A stretch of DNA of 64,000 bases, from positions 1 through 64,000 of the forward strand of contig NZ_JBGFGN010000162.1 of the NCBI RefSeq assembly GCF_041224595.1, in the 5' to 3' direction. How positions within the stretch are numbered: the first letter of the stretch is position 1; the number at the start of each line of letters is the position of its first letter. Origin of the DNA: Donghicola sp041224595. GTDB lineage: Bacteria; Pseudomonadota; Alphaproteobacteria; Rhodobacterales; Rhodobacteraceae. Under the pieces are notes generated by a model that did not search any database, was not told the DNA's origin, and saw nothing but the letters and a program-made list of their open reading frames with translations. The translations under genes were made by a program, and so were the position numbers. Below are positions 59,388 to 64,000 of the stretch, piece by piece.

Positions 59388-60343
59388 GCCATCACGCCTG
59401 CGTCTGTGCGGCGGGCGCGCAGGTTGCGGGCCAACAGGTCCATCGCGGCCATACGGACGGCGACACCCATTTCGACCTGTTCTTGAATGACGCTGCGGTT
59501 GATGTCGTCGGCGATTTCGCCATCAATCTCGACGCCGCGGTTCATCGGGCCAGGGTGCATGACGATCGCGTCGGGCTTGGCGTAGGCCAGCTTTTCCGCG
59601 TCCAAACCATAGCGGTGGTAGTATTCACGTTCGGACGGGATAAAGCCGCCGTCCATTCGCTCTTTTTGCAGACGAAGCATCATGACAACATCCACATCCT
59701 TCAGGCCTTCGCGCATGTCGTCGTAGACTTCCACGCCGAACTCCTTGAAGGGGGCGGGCAGCAGGGTCGGCGGGCCGATCAGGCGGATACGGTTCTCCAT
59801 CTTGCCCAAGAGCAGGATGTTCGAACGCGCCACGCGGCTGTGGGCGATGTCTCCGCAGATCGCGATGTTCAGGCGCTGGAGGCGGCAGCCCTTGGCGCGG
59901 CGAATGGTCAGTGCGTCCAGCAGTGCCTGTGTGGGGTGCTCGTGCTTGCCGTCGCCCGCATTCAGGACCGCGCAGTTCACCTTTTGCGCCAGCAGGTCTA
60001 CCGCGCCAGAATGGGGGTGCCGCACAACCAGCAAGTCTGGGTGCATCGCGTTCAAGGTCATCGCGGTGTCGATCAGGGTCTCGCCCTTCTTGATCGAGCT
60101 GGCCTGCATCGCCATGTTCATGACGTCGGCGCCCAAACGCTTGCCCGCCAGTTCGAAACTGGCCTGCGTGCGGGTCGAGTTTTCAAAGAACATGTTAATC
60201 TGGGTCAGGCCGTTCAAAGCGTCCGAATGCTTGATGTCGCGCCGGTTCAGGTCAACGTAGACCTCGGCCAGATCAAGCAATGTGGTGATGTCGAACGGGT
60301 TGAGTTGTTCGATCCCCAGCAGATGGGCGTGCGCGAAACTCAT
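59384..60343 (-). CDS. pyrB: Aspartate carbamoyltransferase catalytic subunit
   Basis: PyrB (319 aa) makes carbamoyl-aspartate in pyrimidine synthesis. FFENSTRTQASFELAGKRL (carbamoyl-phosphate site), HPTQALLDALTI and MHPGPMNRGVEI are intact. The start at 60343 follows GGAGGT; a longer frame upstream is noncoding. No regulatory PyrI gene is nearby, and the neighbour pyrC-like gene suggests a PyrB-PyrC' holoenzyme. Confidence 0.95.
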   Translation of the reverse strand: MSFAHAHLLGIEQLNPFDITTLLDLAEVYVDLNRRDIKHSDALNGLTQINMFFENSTRTQASFELAGKRLGADVMNMAMQASSIKKGETLIDTAMTLNAMHPDLLVVRHPHSGAVDLLAQKVNCAVLNAGDGKHEHPTQALLDALTIRRAKGCRLQRLNIAICGDIAHSRVARSNILLLGKMENRIRLIGPPTLLPAPFKEFGVEVYDDMREGLKDVDVVMMLRLQKERMDGGFIPSEREYYHRYGLDAEKLAYAKPDAIVMHPGPMNRGVEIDGEIADDINRSVIQEQVEMGVAVRMAAMDLLARNLRARRTDAGVMA

Positions 60344-60444
60344 GGAACCTCCGTAGTCGTTGGGCACGGTATAGCAGGGCTTTGGCCTGCGGCAAGGCAT
60401 AGGGTCCCTTTACGCCGCACGAAACCGCCCCTAGCTTGCGCGGT

Positions 60445-61257
60445 ATGGAAGAACACTGGGATTCTCATGCCGCATTAGCGGCGCTGGCATGGCAGCTTGA
60501 GGCTGGCGTGACCGATGCTGTATGCGATGACCCTGTGGACCGGTTCGCAGCCGCAGAAGAGGCTGCGAAAGCCGCCGAAGCCGCAGCGCCCACCGGTGTG
60601 CAGATGCCCCAAAAGAAGGCTGCGCCGCCCCCGAAGATCGCTGAAAAAGATCCTGTGGTCGAGGCACAAGAAGCAGCGAACGCCTGCCGCGATCTGGTGT
60701 CCTTGCGCAGCGCGATAGAACGATTCGATCTGTGTCACTTGAAGCGAGGGGCCAAACAGTTGGTCTTTTGCGACGGGCATCACTCTGCCCGCGTGATGAT
60801 TCTAGGCGAAGCGCCAGGTCGGGACGAAGACCGCGAAGGGCGTCCCTTTGTCGGGCGCGCGGGGCAACTCTTGGACCGGATGCTGGCTGCGATTGGTCTG
60901 GACCGTCAGGTGGATGGCGCGGACGGATGCTATATCACCAATGTTCTGCCGTGGCGCCCGCCCCAGAATCGCGACCCGAACACGCAGGAAATCGCGATGA
61001 TGATGCCCTTTGTGCAGCGTCATGTGCAGTTGGCAGCGCCGGATGTGATTGTGCTGATGGGAAACATCTCGTGTCAGGCAGCGCTGGGAAAGCGTGGTAT
61101 CACCCGTTTGCGCGGTCAGTTCACGCAGGCTTTTGATCGGCCTGCGCTCCCGATGTTTCACCCCGCTTTCCTGCTGCGCAACCCTGCCGCGAAGCGTGAG
61201 GCATGGGCAGATCTTTTGACCCTGCGCGCGCACCTGAATGAAAGGGCCAAATCATGA
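60445..61257 (+). CDS. Uracil-DNA glycosylase, family 4/5-like
   Basis: A 270-aa glycosylase. GEAPGRDEDREGRPFVGRAGQLLDR and TNVLPWRPPQNRDPNTQE are diagnostic, with the late HPAFLLRNPAAKR. N-terminal about 80 residues are Ala/Pro/Lys-rich and variable. Some Fe-S cysteines of family 4 are visible but all four could not be assigned. It divergently faces pyrB; the ATG at 60445 is preferred to a TTG at 60436. Confidence 0.88.
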   Translation: MEEHWDSHAALAALAWQLEAGVTDAVCDDPVDRFAAAEEAAKAAEAAAPTGVQMPQKKAAPPPKIAEKDPVVEAQEAANACRDLVSLRSAIERFDLCHLKRGAKQLVFCDGHHSARVMILGEAPGRDEDREGRPFVGRAGQLLDRMLAAIGLDRQVDGADGCYITNVLPWRPPQNRDPNTQEIAMMMPFVQRHVQLAAPDVIVLMGNISCQAALGKRGITRLRGQFTQAFDRPALPMFHPAFLLRNPAAKREAWADLLTLRAHLNERAKS

Positions 61258-61796
61258 GCCGAATCGACGAGACTATGGAATTCATTCCTGTTCGTATCGC
61301 CGTTCTAACCGTCAGCGACAGCCGCTCGGTGGACGAGGACCGCAGCGGTGACGTGCTGGTCCAACGGATCCAAGAGGCGGGGCACGTGGTGGTCGATCGC
61401 ATGATTGTACGCGACGAGCGCGACGAAATCGCCTCGCGGCTACGGATGTGGAGCGAAACCCCCGTGATCGACGTCGTCATCTCAACCGGCGGAACGGGGT
61501 TGACGGGGCGCGATGTCACTGTCGAGGCGCACCGCGATGTCTATGAGAAAGAGATCGACGCTTTTGGCACCGTGTTCACCATGATCTCGATGCAAAAAAT
61601 CGGGACCTCGGCCGTACAAAGCCGTGCGACCGGCGGTGTGGCTAATGGCACCTACATGTTCGCCCTGCCGGGCAGTCCCGGGGCCTGCAAGGATGCATGG
61701 GATGAAATCCTGAAATGGCAACTTGATTACCGTCATCGCCCCTGTAACTTCGTTGGAATCATGCCCCGTCTCGAAGAGCACAAGCGCCGCAAATGA
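61254..61796 (+). CDS. moaB: Molybdenum cofactor biosynthesis protein B
   Basis: MoaB (180 aa) belongs to the MogA/MoaB molybdopterin-adenylylation family. VLTVSDSRS and ISTGGTGLTGRDVT (76-89) are the binding motifs, and the GSPGACKDAWDEIL end fits. It overlaps the glycosylase and Nudix genes by 4 bases each. Roles may overlap with mogA; moaD/moaE lie 12 kb away. Confidence 0.93.
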   Translation: MSRIDETMEFIPVRIAVLTVSDSRSVDEDRSGDVLVQRIQEAGHVVVDRMIVRDERDEIASRLRMWSETPVIDVVISTGGTGLTGRDVTVEAHRDVYEKEIDAFGTVFTMISMQKIGTSAVQSRATGGVANGTYMFALPGSPGACKDAWDEILKWQLDYRHRPCNFVGIMPRLEEHKRRK

Positions 61797-62230
61797 CCGG
61801 ATTTGTCAAAGTTGGTAGTGTCCCCGAAGTGATCGGATGGCGTGCTGCTGTTGTAGCGGCCTTTGACGTGCAGGGCCGCGTGCTGATGCAGTTGCGCGAT
61901 GACATGCCCCATGTGGCGGGCGCAGGTCGGTGGAGCATGTTTGGCGGCGCGGTCGAAGAAGGCGAAGACCTGCTGACCGCCGCGCGTCGCGAATTCCGCG
62001 AAGAAACCGGCATTTCCCTCGCTGCGCATGAGTTGATGCCGTGGGCAGTGCTGCCCGCGACCAAGCGGGCGGATGGCGCGCTGTTTATCCACCGCTGTAC
62101 GCGGCTCATTGACCCGTCAGAGATTTCATTGGGCGAGGGCGCTGGCTTCGGCTTTCTGACCCGCGACCAAGTGGCACGGTTCGACGTGATCCCCCAAATG
62201 CAGCAGATGTTAGCCCAACTCTGCGTTTGA
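61793..62230 (+). CDS. Nudix hydrolase
   Basis: A 145-aa Nudix-fold hydrolase. The box GGAVEEGEDLLTAARREF then REETGI (51-74) fits GX5EX7REUXEEXGU. Such proteins hydrolyse nucleoside diphosphates linked to a moiety X; substrate not predictable. It overlaps moaB. Confidence 0.88.
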   Translation: MTGFVKVGSVPEVIGWRAAVVAAFDVQGRVLMQLRDDMPHVAGAGRWSMFGGAVEEGEDLLTAARREFREETGISLAAHELMPWAVLPATKRADGALFIHRCTRLIDPSEISLGEGAGFGFLTRDQVARFDVIPQMQQMLAQLCV

Positions 62231-62342
62231 CTTTTTGCCCCGACGGAAAGACGGTCTCGCTTCGTAACAGTGTTGTGGCTTGGCATATGCCCTGCTGCAC
62301 CTATTCTTTTCGCAGACACCATTTTGTGAGCGGGGACGTGCC

Positions 62343-63788
62343 ATGCGCTTTTTGCGTCAGGCTATGACGGGACTCTTTCTGGCAGCGTTTACGGCTGCCT
62401 TGTTGGTCTGGGCTGGTGCCTTGGTGCGTGACGCGGTTCAAGAAAAATTGGCGGATTCTCCGCGCGGCCGCCCTGCCCAAGAACGCGTTTTTGCCGTGAA
62501 TATCGTCGAGGCGCAGCCCGATACGATCCAGCCCGTTTTGCAGGCTTTTGGTCAGGTTCAAAGCCGCCGCACGTTGGAAATCCGCGCGTCTGCTGCAGGT
62601 ACCGTGGTCGAAGTTGCAGAGAATTTTGTCGAAGGTGGCTTGGTAAAAGCGGGAGAGGTTTTGGCGCGTATTGATCCGGCCGAGGCTGAGGCGGCCCTGC
62701 GCAGTGCCGAAGCCGATTTGCTGGACGCAGAGGCAGAGGTCCGTGACGCCGACCGCGCACTACTGCTGGCCAAGGATGATCTGACAGCGACAAAGGGACA
62801 GGCGGATCTGCAGGAAAAGGCGCTGCAACGCCAGCTCGACTTGCAAAATCGCGGGGTCGGTAGCGCGTCCGCGGTTGAGACGGCGGAACTGGCGGTCGCG
62901 CAGGCCAGCGCGAACGTTTTGTCATCCCGTCAGGCATTGGCGAATGCCGAGGCGCGAATAGATCTGGCCAAAACCGCTCTGTCCAGGGCTCAAATAGCGC
63001 GGGATGAGGCCGAGCGCGACTTGAATGACACTGTGATCCGCGCCGGATTTGATGGCGCATTGTCGGCGGTTAATGTGGTCGAGGGCGGTCTTGTTTCCCA
63101 GAACGAAGCTATGGCGACCGTGGTGGACCCGATGCTGTTGGAGGTCAGTTTTCGCGTTTCAACGGAACAGTTCGCGCGTCTGCTGGATGACACAGGCGCG
63201 CTGCGGCCCGCGCCAGCCAACGTCGTACTGGATGTGGCTGGCGGAAATATCGAGCGCCCGGCGACCCTGACACGCGCAAGTGCCGCTGTGGCCGAAGGGC
63301 AAAGTGGTCGACAACTTTTTGCCCGTATCGACGATCCTCGTGGTTTGAAACCGGGTGATTTTGTGCGGGTCGAGACGATGGAACCCGCGCTTGAGAATGT
63401 GGTGCGCTTGCCTGCGACCTCGGTGGACTCGTTGCCGACCGTGCTGGTGATGAACGAGGATGACCGTCTGACCGCGCTGCCCGTAACCTTGCTCCGCCGG
63501 CAGGGCGATACCGTGCTGGTCCGCGGCGATGGACTGGCGGGTCAGCGCGTGGTGGCAGAACGGACGCCTTTACTAGGGACAGGCATCAAGGTCCGCGCTC
63601 TGGGGCAGCCCGAAGCTCCGCCCGAAATGATTGAACTGTCCGAGGAACGCCGAGCCGCGCTTGTGGCCTATGTCGATGCGAACACGCGAATGCCTGCCGC
63701 AGCCAAGGAACGGATAAAAGCGGAATTACAGGAAAAAACCGTATCTAAGGAAACTGTCGATCGGCTGGAAAGCCGGATGGGGAGCTAA
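62343..63788 (+). CDS. RND efflux periplasmic adaptor (membrane fusion protein)
   Basis: A 481-aa HlyD/AcrA-like adaptor. The N-terminal anchor is LFLAAFTAALLVWAGALVRD; then a lipoyl/barrel-sandwich region (IRASAAGTVVEV), a long alpha-helical hairpin (about 105-205), and beta-barrel and membrane-proximal domains. The start at 62343 is preferred over an upstream frame in the gap. It couples the RND pump to an outer-membrane channel. The pump gene starts 3 bases after it. Confidence 0.9.
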   Translation: MRFLRQAMTGLFLAAFTAALLVWAGALVRDAVQEKLADSPRGRPAQERVFAVNIVEAQPDTIQPVLQAFGQVQSRRTLEIRASAAGTVVEVAENFVEGGLVKAGEVLARIDPAEAEAALRSAEADLLDAEAEVRDADRALLLAKDDLTATKGQADLQEKALQRQLDLQNRGVGSASAVETAELAVAQASANVLSSRQALANAEARIDLAKTALSRAQIARDEAERDLNDTVIRAGFDGALSAVNVVEGGLVSQNEAMATVVDPMLLEVSFRVSTEQFARLLDDTGALRPAPANVVLDVAGGNIERPATLTRASAAVAEGQSGRQLFARIDDPRGLKPGDFVRVETMEPALENVVRLPATSVDSLPTVLVMNEDDRLTALPVTLLRRQGDTVLVRGDGLAGQRVVAERTPLLGTGIKVRALGQPEAPPEMIELSEERRAALVAYVDANTRMPAAAKERIKAELQEKTVSKETVDRLESRMGS

Positions 63789-63791
63789 CAA

Positions 63792-64000
63792 ATGCAGGGG
63801 GCAGGGCGCGGTATCCTATCGTATTTCACCCGTCACGGGACGGCGGCGAACCTGCTCTTGGTGATCCTGCTGGCCTCTGGTTTGCTCGCAATCCCGCAGA
63901 TGCGGGCGCAATTCTTTCCTGATGTGGTGGTCGATGACCTGGATGTCTCGATCACGTGGGACGGCGCTGGGGCCGAGGATGTGGATGGCGCCATCGTCCA
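63792..64000 (+). CDS. RND efflux transporter permease (3' truncated by window)
   Basis: The first 69 codons of an RND pump: MQGAGRGILSYFTRHGTAAN followed by TM1 (LLLVILLASGLLAIP) and the start of the porter domain (MRAQFFPDVVVDDLDVSITW). N-terminus of this form is typical of AcrB/MdtB-like pumps. It is coupled to the adaptor upstream. The rest lies beyond the window. Confidence 0.88.
   Translation, partial: MQGAGRGILSYFTRHGTAANLLLVILLASGLLAIPQMRAQFFPDVVVDDLDVSITWDGAGAEDVDGAIV

Overview
The window is a chromosomal segment of an alphaproteobacterium, almost certainly a Rhodobacteraceae (Roseobacter-group) member. The evidence is protein content and synteny read by eye: an Aap general amino-acid transporter (aapJQMP), an ATP12-type F1-ATPase chaperone, DUF1127 proteins, a cuckoo-type CCUCCUCCC small RNA, the rpmH-rnpA-yidD/ttcA-yidC/MOSC/engB/argB block, and ribosomal proteins of alphaproteobacterial type. 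No phage, insertion sequence, CRISPR array or integrase was seen. Coding density is high and most gene pairs overlap by 1-4 bases.

Region 1 (1-17620) is the tuf/S10/spc/alpha ribosomal supercluster, but it is broken into blocks. The blocks are tuf(3' end); rpsJ-rplC-rplD-rplW; rplB-rpsS-rplV-rpsC-rplP; rpmC-rpsQ-rplN-rplX-rplE-rpsN-rpsH-rplF-rplR-rpsE-rpmD; rplO-secY-adk; rpsM-rpsK; and rpoA-rplQ. Terminator-like hairpins close most blocks. Two foreign modules sit inside: a convergent 2OG-Fe(II) oxygenase gene beside rplP, and a DUF1127 gene + cuckoo sRNA + Tat-exported metallo-hydrolase between rpmD and rplO.

Region 2 (17750-27925) holds a Deg-type periplasmic protease, rarA, crcB, a RluA-family pseudouridine synthase, a HAD phosphatase, the ATP12 chaperone and the complete aapJQMP amino-acid ABC importer. 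Region 3 (27930-36169, mostly minus strand) reads from rpmH downward: rpmH-rnpA-yidD, ttcA, yidC, a MOSC protein, engB, argB, a ferredoxin-like QueG relative and a SixA-like phosphatase. One plus-strand alpha/beta hydrolase is inserted. Region 4 (36443-46293) is more accessory: a TVP38 membrane protein with a MerA-like flavoprotein and an orphan histidine kinase, tRNA-Arg(ACG), an Ala/Pro/Lys-rich phasin-like protein, a second DUF1127 protein, an ABC-2 exporter, an S49 peptidase, a zinc-ribbon micro-membrane protein, a CaCA antiporter and a pteridine-reductase-like SDR.

Region 5 (46596-64000) holds uvrC-pgsA-moaD-moaE, an OmpA/BON envelope protein with a small coiled-coil partner, divergent ubiA/rsmE, an APH-like kinase, gshA, and a minus-strand plsY/pyrC-like/tail-anchored protein/pyrB cluster. 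It ends with a family-4-type uracil-DNA glycosylase, moaB, a Nudix hydrolase and the start of an RND efflux system cut by the window end. The dihydroorotase next to pyrB has lost most of its metal ligands and is probably a non-catalytic ATCase partner.

The most interesting observations are the cuckoo RNA module lodged in the spc operon, the oxygenase beside the L16 gene, the pyrB/tail-anchored protein/pseudo-dihydroorotase cluster, a dispersed hairpin repeat present twice, and a DnaA-box hairpin upstream of uvrC. All assignments are by reading the sequence; no database search was run.
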